A stretch of 64,000 nucleotides of DNA from JAJPKK01 sp963787675. Lineage in GTDB: Bacteria; Pseudomonadota; Alphaproteobacteria; Rhizobiales; Xanthobacteraceae. The notes beneath the pieces are model-generated. The model was not told where the DNA came from and made no database searches. It saw nothing but the letters and a program-made list of their open reading frames with translations. Within the stretch, counting starts at the first letter, position 1. Each line of letters begins with the position of its first letter. This document shows, in pieces, positions 54,025 to 63,068 of the stretch. The stretch is from the NCBI GenBank assembly GCA_963787675.1, contig CAWBDV010000025.1:14383-78382 (forward strand). Reading direction: 5' to 3'. The position numbers and the translations under genes are program-made.

Positions 54025-54399
54025 TCAATGCATTGGCGCGAGAGTGACGCCGAACCAGTTACCAATAAGAAAACAGGCGATGCCGATCAGGATGCCGATG
54101 ACGAGTGAACGGTTGGAAATGAATTCCGGAACCGGCCGTGCATAGAGAAACCGAAGCGTCAGCAAAATCACGGCAACGCAGGCGAAAAAGACGACCAGCG
54201 GGTAAGCGAGCACACCGTTTCCGAACGGCCGCCTCTCGGCATAGAACCCGAACCCCACGCCGCCGACCGCCATGATCCCGAACCACCACGTGAGAATGTG
54301 AGGCGAGATCGGGACCGGCGGCGGACCGTCCTGCGACGGATCGCCGGGAGACCGACGCTCGGGGGACGGCCCTGAAGGCGCTGATGAGGTGTTCGACAC
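54025..54399 (-). CDS. Small membrane protein of unknown function
   Basis: With the GTG at 54399 the product is 124 residues; a longer frame starting TTG at 54456 is possible. A Pro/Ser-rich cytoplasmic N-terminus (SAPSGPSPERRSPGDP) is followed by three hydrophobic helices (ILTWWFGIMAVGGVGFGFYA, GVLAYPLVVFFACVAVILLTLRFLY and SLVIGILIGIACFLIGNWFG). I recognise no family. It lies upstream of the DUF2339 gene and may share its transcript. Confidence 0.65.
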   Translation of the reverse strand: MSNTSSAPSGPSPERRSPGDPSQDGPPPVPISPHILTWWFGIMAVGGVGFGFYAERRPFGNGVLAYPLVVFFACVAVILLTLRFLYARPVPEFISNRSLVIGILIGIACFLIGNWFGVTLAPMH

Positions 54400-54513
54400 G
54401 GTGAATCGTTCGACAATGCGCGTGACTCGTTGCAGGACCCAACTTACCACGGGCAAAATCGCCGCGCACCATTAGGGCCGCACTTGCGCACGCATGATCG
54501 AGCGAGGCGGGGC

Positions 54514-57421
54514 CTACGCCGTGCTGGCGGGGCCTTTGCCGATGGCGGCTTGGGCGGCGGCGAGGCGCGCGATCGGCACGCGGAACGGCGAGCACGACAC
54601 ATAGTCGAGGCCGATCTCGTGGCAGAAAGCGACCGAGCTTGGGTCGCCGCCGTGTTCGCCGCAGATGCCGAGCTTGAGCTTCGGCCGCGCCTTGCGGCCG
54701 CGTTCGGTCGCGATACGCACCAACTCACCGACGCCGTCGCGATCAATCGACACGAAGGGATCGACCGGCAAAATGCCCTTCGCCGTGTAAGCGCCGAGGA
54801 AGCTTGCCGCGTCGTCGCGACTGATGCCGAAGGTGGTCTGGGTGAGATCGTTGGTGCCGTAGGAGAAGAACTCCGCGGTCTGCGCGATTTCGCCGGCCAT
54901 GAGCGCCGCGCGCGGCAGCTCGATCATCGTGCCGACCTGGTAATCGAGCTTCGTCCCGGTCTCCTGCTCGACCGCCTTCGCCATCGCATCGATCCGCGCC
55001 TTGACGAGGTCGAACTCCTGACGCGTCGCGATCAGCGGCACCATCACCTCGGGCACCACCGGCTTGCCGTTGCGCCCGGCTTCGACCGCCGCTTCGAAGA
55101 TCGCGCGCGCCTGCATCTCGGCGATCTCCGGATAGGCGATGGCAAGGCGACAGCCGCGAAAGCCGAGCATCGGATTGAACTCGTGCAGCTCGCGGGCGCG
55201 GTTCGCGAGCTTCTTCGGATCGGCGTTCATGGTGGCCGCAACGTCGGCGATCTCCGCCTCGGTGTGGGGCAAGAACTCATGCAGCGGCGGATCGAGCAGC
55301 CGGATGGTCACCGGCAGCCCGCCCATGATCTTGAACAGCTCGACGAAGTCGTTGCGCTGCATCGGCAGAAGCTTGGCAAGCGCCGCGCGCCGGCTCTTCT
55401 CGTCGTCGGCCAGGATCATTTCGCGCACCGCGCGGATGCGGTCCGCCTCGAAGAACATATGCTCGGTACGGCAGAGACCGATGCCTTCGGCGCCGAAGCG
55501 AATGGCGACGCGCGCGTCGTTGGGCGTGTCGGCGTTGGCGCGCACCTTGAGCTTGCGCGCCTTGTCGGCCCAGGTCATCACGGTGGAAAACTCGCCCGAC
55601 AGCGTCGGCTCCTGCATCGCGACCTTGCCCGCGAGCACCTGGCCGGTCGCGCCGTCGATGGTGATGATGTCGCCCTTGTGCAGCGTCATGCCCGAGGCGG
55701 CGAACGTTTCGGTGCGATAATCGACCCGGATCGAACCGGCGCCGCAGACGCAGGGCTTGCCCATGCCGCGTGCGACGACGGCCGCATGGGAGGTCATGCC
55801 GCCGCGAGTTCGTGAGAATGCCTTCGGCGGCGTGCATACCATGGATATCCTCGGGGCTCGTCTCGACGCGCACCAGGATGACCTTGCGGCCGTGCGTTTT
55901 GGCGAGCTCGGCCTCGTCCGAGGAAAAGACGATCTCACCGGACGCAGCACCGGGCGATGCCGGCAAGCCGGACGCGATCACCTTGCGCTCAGCCGAAGGA
56001 TCGATGGTCGGATGCAAGAGTTGGTCGAGCGCCATCGGGTCGACGCGGGTCACGGCTTCGTTGCGCGTAATCAGGCCCTCGTTCGCGAGCTCGACGGCAA
56101 TGCGCAGCGCGGCGCGCGCTGTGCGCTTGCCGGAGCGCGTCTGCAGCATCCACAGCGTCCCCTTCTCGACGGTGAACTCGAGGTCCTGCATGTCGCGGTA
56201 GTGCTTCTCGAGGAGGCCGTAGATGCGGACGAGTTCGGCATAGGCTGCCGGCATGGCGTTCTCGAGGGACCGTTCGGTCGAGCCCGATTCGTGGCGTGCG
56301 GCTTCGGTGATCGGCTGCGGCGTGCGGATGCCGGCGACCACGTCCTCGCCCTGCGCATTGATGAGGAATTCGCCGTAGAGGCGCTTCTCGCCGGTCGACG
56401 GGTTGCGGGTGAAGGCGACGCCGGTCGCCGACGTGTCACCCATGTTGCCGAACACCATGGCCTGGACGTTGACGGCAGTGCCCCAGCTTTCCGGAATCGA
56501 ATGCAGGCGCCGGTAGGTGATGGCGCGCTGGTTCATCCACGAGCCGAACACCGCGCCGATGGCGCCCCAGAGCTGAGCGTGCGGGTCCTGGGGAAACGGC
56601 TCGTCATGCTCCTCGGCGACGCGCACCTTGAACCGAGCGACGATCTCCGCCCAGTCGTCGGCGGTGAGATCGGTATCGAGCATGTAGCCGTTCTTGTCCT
56701 TGTGCTCGTCCAGAATCTCCTCGAACAGATGAGAATCAAGCCCGAGCACCACATTGGAATACATGGTGATGAAGCGGCGATAAGAGTTGTAAGCGAAGCG
56801 GCGATCACCGGAGATCCTCGCCAAGGCCTCGACGGTCTGATCGTTGAGGCCGAGATTGAGCACGGTGTCCATCATGCCGGGCATCGACGCACGCGCGCCG
56901 GAGCGCACCGACACCAGCAGCGGATTGTCGGGATCGCCGAACCGCTTGTTGTCGGCGATGCGACCGATTTCGACGAGCGCTGCCTCGACGGCCGCCTTCA
57001 GCTCCGGCGGATATTTCCTGTCGTGGGCATAGAAGTAGGTACAGACCTCGGTGGTGATGGTGAAACCGGGCGGCACCGGCAGGCCAAGGTTCGCCATCTC
57101 GGCGAGGTTTGCGCCCTTGCCGCCGAGAAGATCGCGCATTTCGGCGGTGCCCGCCGCCTTGGCGCCGCCGAACGGATAGACCCATTTCGGCTTGGCGGCT
57201 TTCGCAGCGGAAGGCCGTGGGGCGCCCGCGCCTGTTGCAGTCGGCTTCGGAGTGCCCCGCCGACCAGCCGGCGTGGGAGCGCGCGCCGCGGTCCGCGGCG
57301 CCGGTTTTGATTCCCGCGCGGCCGATTTGGCGCGGCTTTGCTGCTTTGCAGCCGACGGCTTTGCGTTGCGCGACGTTCCGCGTTGTTGTGGACGGCGTTG
57401 GGACTTCGAGGATTTTGCCAT
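54514..57421 (-). CDS. ppdK: Pyruvate phosphate dikinase (reading frame broken by one base near 55809)
   Basis: ATG 57421 gives MAKSSKSQRRPQQRG. An Ala/Lys/Pro-rich extension of about 85 residues precedes the typical start KWVYPFGGAKA. The nucleotide-binding domain (GGKGANLAEMANLGLPVPPGF), the swivelling phospho-His domain and the C-terminal PEP-binding barrel are all present, about 968 residues in total. The first frame runs to AAEGILTNS and the family sequence resumes one base later as RGGMTSHAAVVARGMGKPC, the phospho-His signature. An extra A (T on the plus strand, in the TT at 55809-55810) explains it: removal gives LTTRGGMTSHAAV. PpdK makes PEP from pyruvate, ATP and phosphate. The N- and C-terminal parts alone would not be active. 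Confidence 0.93.
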
Positions 57422-57507
57422 ATTCGGTGCTCGTATCGACGATCGCGCTCCACTCACCCGGCACAAAGCATGCTCGTCGTCCCGTCGCAACCGGACTTAA
57501 GTGGCGC

Positions 57508-57645
57508 TCAGAGATGGAATCCGAGACCCGTGATCCCGATGATGATCAGGTAGATTGCCACGATGTAGTTGAGGAGCCGAGGGACGAGGAGGATCAGAAT
57601 GCCGGCGATGAGCGCGACCAGCGGCTGGATTTGCGCAGAAATCAT
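57508..57645 (-). CDS. DUF3096 small membrane protein
   Basis: The product is 45 residues from ATG 57645, beginning MISAQIQPLVALIAGILILL, with VPRLLNYIVAIYLIIIGITG as a second helix. This is the complete two-helix DUF3096 pattern. A longer upstream extension is not family-like. Function unknown. It precedes ppdK on the same strand with an 86-nt gap. Confidence 0.88.
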   Translation of the reverse strand: MISAQIQPLVALIAGILILLVPRLLNYIVAIYLIIIGITGLGFHL

Positions 57646-57792
57646 GTAAGGCTCCGTCAGCGTCGTTGAAAACGGGCTACACCTATAAAGGTTCCGCCCG
57701 CCAATTCCACTGGCGCCACGCATTTTTCCCAGTCAATAACGACTTGAGCGTGTTTCGATCTGATCGGAATCCATTTGCTTTGAAGCACCTTT

Positions 57793-57890
57793 TCGTAGTC
57801 ATGGCCGGGCTTTGTCCCGGCCATCCACGCCTTTACGGAACGTGGAAAGAAAGACGTGGATGCCCGCGACAAGCGCGGGCATGACGACGG
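57793..57890. repeat. Palindromic intergenic repeat of the CATGGCCGGG type (98 bp)
   Basis: The left arm TCATGGCCGGGCTTTGTCCC with GGCCATCCACG (57799-57828) pairs imperfectly with CGTGGATGCCCGCGACAAGC and GCGGGCATGACGA (57854-57887). It can form a long hairpin. I recall such sequences as abundant dispersed repeats in Bradyrhizobium-type genomes. It lies between the DUF3096 gene and the amidohydrolase stop, and could act as a transcription stop for the latter. Confidence 0.75.
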
Positions 57891-57905
57891 AAGGGGAATT
57901 CCGCG

Positions 57906-59573
57906 CTAGCGCGGGCGCTCCTCGAGCGCGGCGAACGGGCCTGCTGCATAGACGATCTTACCGCCGACCATCGTCAACAGTGATTCGATCGTGCCGATAT
58001 CTTCGGTTGGCAGGCTCATGAAATCCTTGGACAGCACCGCGAGATCGGCGAGCCGCCCGGCAACGAGTGCGCCGCGCTTTGTCTCGTCATGGATGAACCA
58101 GGCGCTGCCGTGCGTGTAAAGACGCAGGGCTTCTTCGCGGCTCGGGCGCTCGTCGGCGTCGCGTGTCGGCGTGCCGGCGATGGTTTTGCCGTCGACGATC
58201 CATTGCAGCGCGGCGAACGGATTGTACGACATGACGCGATGGGCGTCCGTGCCGGCGCCGACCTCGACGCCCAGGTTAATCGCCGTCTTGATGGGCGGCG
58301 TGCGCCGCACGGCCGCTAGCCCGCGCGTTTTGATGAAAGCATCGCCGTTGAAGTACATGGCGTCCTGCATCAGCCACCCGACGCCGAGCGCCTTCATGCG
58401 GGTGAAATTTTCGACCGAGCCGTCATTGAGATGCGCGATTGACCACCGCAATGGCGCGATCGGGATCTCGCGATTCACCCGTTCGAACACATCGAGGAGA
58501 TGATGCACCGAGATGTCGTTGCTCCAATGCTGTGTCAGCGTCATGCCGCGTGATGCCGCCCACTTAGCAACCTCGTAATATTGCTCCTTCTGTGCCTCAG
58601 TTGGCTTATCGTTGTTGTACATGCCCCAGGTGACGTTCTCGCCGATGCCGTTGAAGCGCAGCATGTCGTCGCCGAAGCCCATCGGCAGCATCTGGGTGAG
58701 ATCGCGAAAATCGTCGAGCTCCTTCCCGGGCCGCTGGGCGAAGAGACTGAAGACGACCCGAACGGTCAGCGCGCGATCCTGCCAGACGCGGAACAACGGC
58801 AGATAGCTTGCCGCCGTGAGATTGAAACCGCCCGGATCACTGACGCCGGTGAGGCCGAGCCGGTTCAATTCGCGGAAGAACGCGCGCGTGCCGGCGACGC
58901 CATCGGCAAACGTCGGCAGCGGCAGCTTGTCGAACAGGGCCGTAACGGTCGGATTGTCCCCGCTGATCCAGCCGGTCGGGTTGCCCGCGCCATCGCGCTC
59001 GATCTTGCCGCGCGGCGGCACGTCAGCGTCCGTCGTGATGCCAAGCGCCTTGAAGCCCGCCGGACTGAGCAAGGCGGCTGAATAGAACAGCTGGATGTAA
59101 ACCGGGTGGTCTGGCGCGGCGGCGACCAGTTCTGCCTGCGTCGGCCGTCGCTTCTCCGCGAACTGCTGCTGAGTCCAGCCGCCGGCGACGATGATCCATT
59201 GGCCGGGGCGGGCTGCGCGCGCTGCCGTCGCGATCCGCGCCATCGCCTCGGGGATCGAGCGGGTGCCGATCCAATTCACTTCGGTGGCGTAGAACAGCGC
59301 CGCACGGATCGCATGCATGTGCAAATCGATGAGGCCCGGAATGACGGTACGGCCTTCAAGGTCGATGATGCGGGTCGCTGCCCCGGCCAGCGCCCTGATG
59401 TCGACAGAGCGCCCGACCGCCACGATCTTGCCGTCGCCGACCGCAAGTGCCTCCGCGACCGTCGAACGGCCGTCGAGCGTGACGATCCGGCCATTGACGA
59501 GCGCGATATCCGGCGCTTGGGCTGCGGCAGCTCCCGCAAGCGTTGCGAAGCCCAGTGCCGCCGCCAGCGCCAA
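57906..59573 (-). CDS. Exported amidohydrolase (YtcJ-type, amidohydrolase family 3)
   Basis: The open frame starts at a TTG (59573). It gives 555 residues beginning in the middle of a signal peptide (LALAAALGFATLAGAAAAQAPD). The true start is probably ATG 59586, which has GGGGAGGA upstream but is out of frame by one base; removing one T from the TT at 59582-59583 gives MSLRLALAAALGF. The body matches YtcJ-type hydrolases: VIPGLIDLHMHAIRA (first metal His pair), TLTQHWSNDISVHHLL, SIAHLNDGS and VEVGAGTDAHRVMSYNP. It hydrolyses an amide or cyclic bond in the periplasm. It is divergent from the phosphatase gene at 59665. Confidence 0.9.
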   Translation of the reverse strand: MALAAALGFATLAGAAAAQAPDIALVNGRIVTLDGRSTVAEALAVGDGKIVAVGRSVDIRALAGAATRIIDLEGRTVIPGLIDLHMHAIRAALFYATEVNWIGTRSIPEAMARIATAARAARPGQWIIVAGGWTQQQFAEKRRPTQAELVAAAPDHPVYIQLFYSAALLSPAGFKALGITTDADVPPRGKIERDGAGNPTGWISGDNPTVTALFDKLPLPTFADGVAGTRAFFRELNRLGLTGVSDPGGFNLTAASYLPLFRVWQDRALTVRVVFSLFAQRPGKELDDFRDLTQMLPMGFGDDMLRFNGIGENVTWGMYNNDKPTEAQKEQYYEVAKWAASRGMTLTQHWSNDISVHHLLDVFERVNREIPIAPLRWSIAHLNDGSVENFTRMKALGVGWLMQDAMYFNGDAFIKTRGLAAVRRTPPIKTAINLGVEVGAGTDAHRVMSYNPFAALQWIVDGKTIAGTPTRDADERPSREEALRLYTHGSAWFIHDETKRGALVAGRLADLAVLSKDFMSLPTEDIGTIESLLTMVGGKIVYAAGPFAALEERPR

Positions 59574-59664
59574 TCGGAGACTTCATCCGGTCCTCCCCAA
59601 CATCTGGAACTCTCAAGCGCAAACGATAAGGCATTTCGGCGCAAAATGCTTTAGAAGCGCCGGC

Positions 59665-60390
59665 ATGACCTCGACCTCACCCTCGACCCGCGCCGCGGCC
59701 CGTGGCTTCGATCATGTCGACACGTTCGTGTTCGACCTCGACAACACGCTTTATCCCCATCACCTCAACCTGTGGCATCAGGTCGACGAGCGCATCCGCG
59801 ACTACATCGCCAACTTCCTTGGGGTGACCCACGAGGACGCGTGGCGCAAGCAGAAGGACTTTTATCGCCGCTACGGCACCACCATGCGCGGCATGATGAC
59901 CGAACACGGCATGGAGCCCGACGATTTCCTCGACTACGTGCACCAGATCGACCATTCGCCGCTGACGCCCAATCCAACCCTTGGCGCGGCCCTCGAAAAG
60001 CTGCCGGGCCGCAAGCTCATCCTCACCAATGGCACGCGCGCCCACGCCGACGCGGTGATGTCGCGGCTCGCCATTGCGCATCATTTCGAGGACGTGTTCG
60101 ACATCGTCGCCGGCGAGCTTGATCCCAAGCCCTTCCCGCAGACCTACGATCGCTTCCTGCGACGCCACGGCGTTGATCCGCTCAAGGCCGCGATGTTCGA
60201 GGATCTCGCCCGCAACCTCGAGGTGCCGCATCGGCTCGGCATGACAACGGTGCTGGTGGTGCCGGAGCGCACCCGCGAGGTGTTTCGCGAGGGCTGGGAG
60301 CTCGAAGGCCGCGATGCGGCCCACGTCGATCACGTGACCGACGATCTTTCGGGCTTCCTTGAGGCCATCATCGCGCGCAGAAAAAGCTGA
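59665..60390 (+). CDS. HAD-family pyrimidine 5'-nucleotidase-like hydrolase
   Basis: The product is 241 residues. The catalytic DxD is in FVFDLDNTLYP. Motif II is ILTNGTRAHADAV and motif III/IV is FDIVAGELDPKPFPQTYDRFL with AAMFEDLARNLEVP. It matches the SDT1/PPM1-type branch (pyrimidine 5'-nucleotidases) common in Alphaproteobacteria. It removes phosphate from a small metabolite; the precise substrate is not decided. The rlmB gene follows after 68 nt on the same strand. Confidence 0.93.
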   Translation: MTSTSPSTRAAARGFDHVDTFVFDLDNTLYPHHLNLWHQVDERIRDYIANFLGVTHEDAWRKQKDFYRRYGTTMRGMMTEHGMEPDDFLDYVHQIDHSPLTPNPTLGAALEKLPGRKLILTNGTRAHADAVMSRLAIAHHFEDVFDIVAGELDPKPFPQTYDRFLRRHGVDPLKAAMFEDLARNLEVPHRLGMTTVLVVPERTREVFREGWELEGRDAAHVDHVTDDLSGFLEAIIARRKS

Positions 60391-60458
60391 CACGCGGACG
60401 ATCGGTCCGACGGTCTGCTAAAATTGCAAAGTCGCGGGCCACGTGACACAAGCAGCCG

Positions 60459-61265
60459 ATGCGCGACCGCAACTCAGATCGTCGCCCGAAATTCGCGCGC
60501 GAGCGCAAGCCGCCGCGGCGCTGGCCGCCCTCGCACGGCGCGTCACGCGACGGCACGATGGTGCTTTACGGCTGGCACACGGTGAAGGCCGCGCTGGCCA
60601 ATCCGGCCCGCAATTTCCATCGCGTGCTCGCGACCGAGAGCGCGGCGCAGCGTCTCGCCGAGGACGGCATCACCATCGTGCCCGAAATCGTGCGGCCCGA
60701 GGCGATCGCGTCCCGCGCCGGCGCCGAAGCGGTGCATCAGGGGCTTTACGCGGAGGCCGACCCGCTACCCGAGCCGGACCTCGAAGCGGTGGCGACCGAC
60801 GGCATCCTGCTCCTCCTCGACCAGATTACCGATCCGCACAACGTCGGCGCCATCATGCGCTCGGCGGCGGCGTTCAGCGTGAAGGCGGTGGTGACGACCG
60901 CGCGCCACAGTCCACAAGTGTCAGGCGTGCTTGCGAAGGCCGCTTCCGGGGCGCTCGAAGTCGTCCCGATCATCACCGTGCCCAATCTTGCCCGCGCGCT
61001 CGGCGACCTCAAGGATTTCGGCACGATGCTGGTGGGTCTCGACAGCGAAGGCGAGGCCGATCTTGCTGAAGTCGCGCTCAGCGCGCCGCTCGGGCTCGTG
61101 ATCGGCGCTGAGGGCAAGGGGCTACGGCATCTCACCCGCACCCATTGCGATGTCCTCGCCCGCATCGCGCTGCCGGGTGCGATCAAGAGCCTCAACGTAT
61201 CGAATGCGACGGCGCTTGCGCTCTACATCGCCGCGACGAAGATCAAGGGCGCTGGGGCTCGTTAG
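60459..61265 (+). CDS. rlmB: 23S rRNA 2'-O-methyltransferase RlmB-type (SPOUT family)
   Basis: The product is 268 residues. A basic N-terminus (RDRNSDRRPKFARERKPPRR) precedes the substrate-binding domain LYGWHTVKAALANPARNF. The SPOUT knot has ILLLLDQITDPHNVGAIMRSAAAF (motif 1), GLVIGAEGKGL (motif 2) and ALPGAIKSLNVSNATALALY (motif 3). It methylates the ribose of a conserved guanosine in 23S rRNA in the E. coli case. The Alphaproteobacterial protein could modify another site. It is followed convergently by the exporter adaptor gene, with 17 nt between the stops. Confidence 0.94.
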   Translation: MRDRNSDRRPKFARERKPPRRWPPSHGASRDGTMVLYGWHTVKAALANPARNFHRVLATESAAQRLAEDGITIVPEIVRPEAIASRAGAEAVHQGLYAEADPLPEPDLEAVATDGILLLLDQITDPHNVGAIMRSAAAFSVKAVVTTARHSPQVSGVLAKAASGALEVVPIITVPNLARALGDLKDFGTMLVGLDSEGEADLAEVALSAPLGLVIGAEGKGLRHLTRTHCDVLARIALPGAIKSLNVSNATALALYIAATKIKGAGAR

Positions 61266-61282
61266 CTCAGCCGGCTAACCCG

Positions 61283-62338
61283 TCACGATTGCCCGCGGTC
61301 CGGACGGAAGTACACGTCGACCTTCATGCCGACCGTGAGGGGACCCGGGTCCGTGAGGTCCACCTGGACTTCGACGACGTCGATGTCGGTCTGGCTGTTT
61401 TGACCACGCGCGCTGAGCCGGCCCCGCTCGACGAGCGGCGCTATGAACGACACCTTGCCGGCAAATTCCCGGCTGCCAAACGCGTCGGCATGAACGATGA
61501 CCGCCTGGCCGACCTTCACATTCCCGAGGTCGCGTTCGTCGAGCTCGGCGCGCACGCGCAACGCCGACACATCGCCAAGGATGAGCAATGGCTGCGTTGC
61601 CGACGGCGATGCCAGTTCGCCGGCCTTGGCATTGACCTGCAGCACTTCGCCCGCGTGCGGCGCGCGAATTGTCAACTTCTGCAGGGCAGCAGCTGCGCCC
61701 TGCAGTTCGCTGCGGGCGATGTTGAGTTGACCTTCCGCATTGTTCGGCAGCGGTGTCTTGGGATCGGCGACAATTCGTCGAAGGTCGGCCTTTTGCTGCT
61801 GGACGCGATCCTGCGCCTGTGACAGGGCGGTCCGTGCCGTTTCGAGATCGGCATCGGATCGCCGGCCCGCGCGTCGCTCGGTGGCGACGCGATCGACTGT
61901 AGCCTGAGCGTCCCGGACGGCTCTCTCCGCTTCGGCAACCGCATCCTCGGCCTTGCGCCTCGTGCCTGCCGTGAACGAGGCCAATTCATCGTCGCGCACC
62001 CGTCGGCGCAACGCGACCTGTGCCTCCGCCGTCGCAAACCGCGCCGACACTTCATCATCGGTCAGGCGCACCAAGGCCTCGCCGGCGAACACCTTGTCGT
62101 TCGCCTTCGCGAGCACCTCGCCGATCATCGCGGGCGCCGGCGCCGTGATCTTGATCTGGCCCGACAACGGTTCGACGCGGCCGGGCGCAACGGCGACCCA
62201 GCGTTTCTCTTCCGCCGCGTCGGCAACGGCGTTGCTTTGGGCCGCACGGAGAGTTGGCACCACCGCGGCAGCGATGCCGAGGCCAATGACGCAAACTGCC
62301 GCAACGATGATGAGGTTATTATGCTTTGGTAAATTCAT
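61283..62338 (-). CDS. HlyD/DevB-type periplasmic adaptor of an ABC exporter
   Basis: The start MNLPKHNNLIIVAAVC at 62338 is favoured; a longer GTG-started frame overlaps the ATPase gene further. The product is 351 residues. A membrane helix (LIIVAAVCVIGLGIAAAVVP) is followed by the lipoyl half VEPLSGQIKITAPAPAMIGEVLAKAND, a long coiled coil (about residues 100-185), and APHAGEVLQVNAKAGELAS. The C-terminus has MKVDVYFRPDRG. It overlaps the ATPase gene by 20 nt and is the adaptor of the permease and ATPase next to it, in the order permease, ATPase, adaptor. Confidence 0.92.
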   Translation of the reverse strand: MNLPKHNNLIIVAAVCVIGLGIAAAVVPTLRAAQSNAVADAAEEKRWVAVAPGRVEPLSGQIKITAPAPAMIGEVLAKANDKVFAGEALVRLTDDEVSARFATAEAQVALRRRVRDDELASFTAGTRRKAEDAVAEAERAVRDAQATVDRVATERRAGRRSDADLETARTALSQAQDRVQQQKADLRRIVADPKTPLPNNAEGQLNIARSELQGAAAALQKLTIRAPHAGEVLQVNAKAGELASPSATQPLLILGDVSALRVRAELDERDLGNVKVGQAVIVHADAFGSREFAGKVSFIAPLVERGRLSARGQNSQTDIDVVEVQVDLTDPGPLTVGMKVDVYFRPDRGQS

Positions 62339-63068
62339 AAATCTGATTCTCACGTTCACTCAAATACTTGCCCTTACGACGGGGCCGTTCATCGCTGACA
62401 ATACGTCCGTCCTCAATGCGCACGATTCGGTCGGCAAATGGCAGTATTCGCGGATCGTGTGTCACGACCAATACGCCTCGCGACAAATCCTTGGCGATCT
62501 CAGCTAGCACTTTCATGATGGCTTGGCCATTCGCGCTGTCGAGCGCTCCGGTCGGCTCGTCCGCCAGGATGACCGCCGGCTTTCCAACGATGGCGCGGGC
62601 GATCGCCACCCGCTGCTGTTCGCCGCCGCTGAGTTCACGCGGAAATGCGTCTGTCTTGTGGGCGAGCCCGACTATCGCGAGGGCTTCGTCAGCCTTGACC
62701 GAAGCATCATCGCCGCGCTCGCCGCGCACATCGAGTGCGAGCCGAACGTTGTCATATGCCGTCAGGGTTGGAAACAAGTGATAGGACTGAAAGATGAAGC
62801 CGACGTTTTCGCGCCGGAGTTTGGCAAGCTCTTCAGCACTCAGTCCCTCGGTCAAACGTCCGCAGATGTTCACCGTGCCCTTGGTCGGCGACAGCATGCA
62901 CCCGAGCACGGACAAGAGCGTCGTCTTGCCGCTGCCGGAAGGTCCCATCAGGAGGACCAGCTCGCCGCCCTTGAGCGACAGCGTGATGCCCTTCAATGCC
63001 TGCACCTCGCCGGCGCCGCTCCCCAGAACCCTGATGATGTCGGTGGCTTCGAGCACGGTGTCCGTCAT
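62319..63068 (-). CDS. ABC transporter ATP-binding protein (MacB/DevA-type exporter)
   Basis: The product is 249 residues from ATG 63068, which overlaps the permease stop (ATGA). Walker A is LMGPSGSGKTTLLSVLG, the signature is LSGGEQQRVAIARAI, Walker B is VILADEPTGALDS, and the H-loop is VVTHDPRIL. The form is the LolD/MacB/DevA branch, whose pumps push substrates across the outer envelope with an adaptor rather than taking up nutrients. It energises the permease coded upstream. Confidence 0.95.
   Translation of the reverse strand: MTDTVLEATDIIRVLGSGAGEVQALKGITLSLKGGELVLLMGPSGSGKTTLLSVLGCMLSPTKGTVNICGRLTEGLSAEELAKLRRENVGFIFQSYHLFPTLTAYDNVRLALDVRGERGDDASVKADEALAIVGLAHKTDAFPRELSGGEQQRVAIARAIVGKPAVILADEPTGALDSANGQAIMKVLAEIAKDLSRGVLVVTHDPRILPFADRIVRIEDGRIVSDERPRRKGKYLSERENQIYEFTKA

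Noticed and set aside
52529..54145. Plus-strand open frame of 538 codons
   Set aside because: Antisense to the DUF2339 gene; composition is Arg/Gly-rich and has no family similarity.
61250..61290. tRNA-like string (GGGGCTCGTTAGCTCAGCCGG) at the end of rlmB
   Set aside because: The acceptor and D-arm look fine, but there is no anticodon arm, no T-arm and no matching 3' acceptor, and the string is mostly the rlmB stop region. At most a tiny tRNA fragment.
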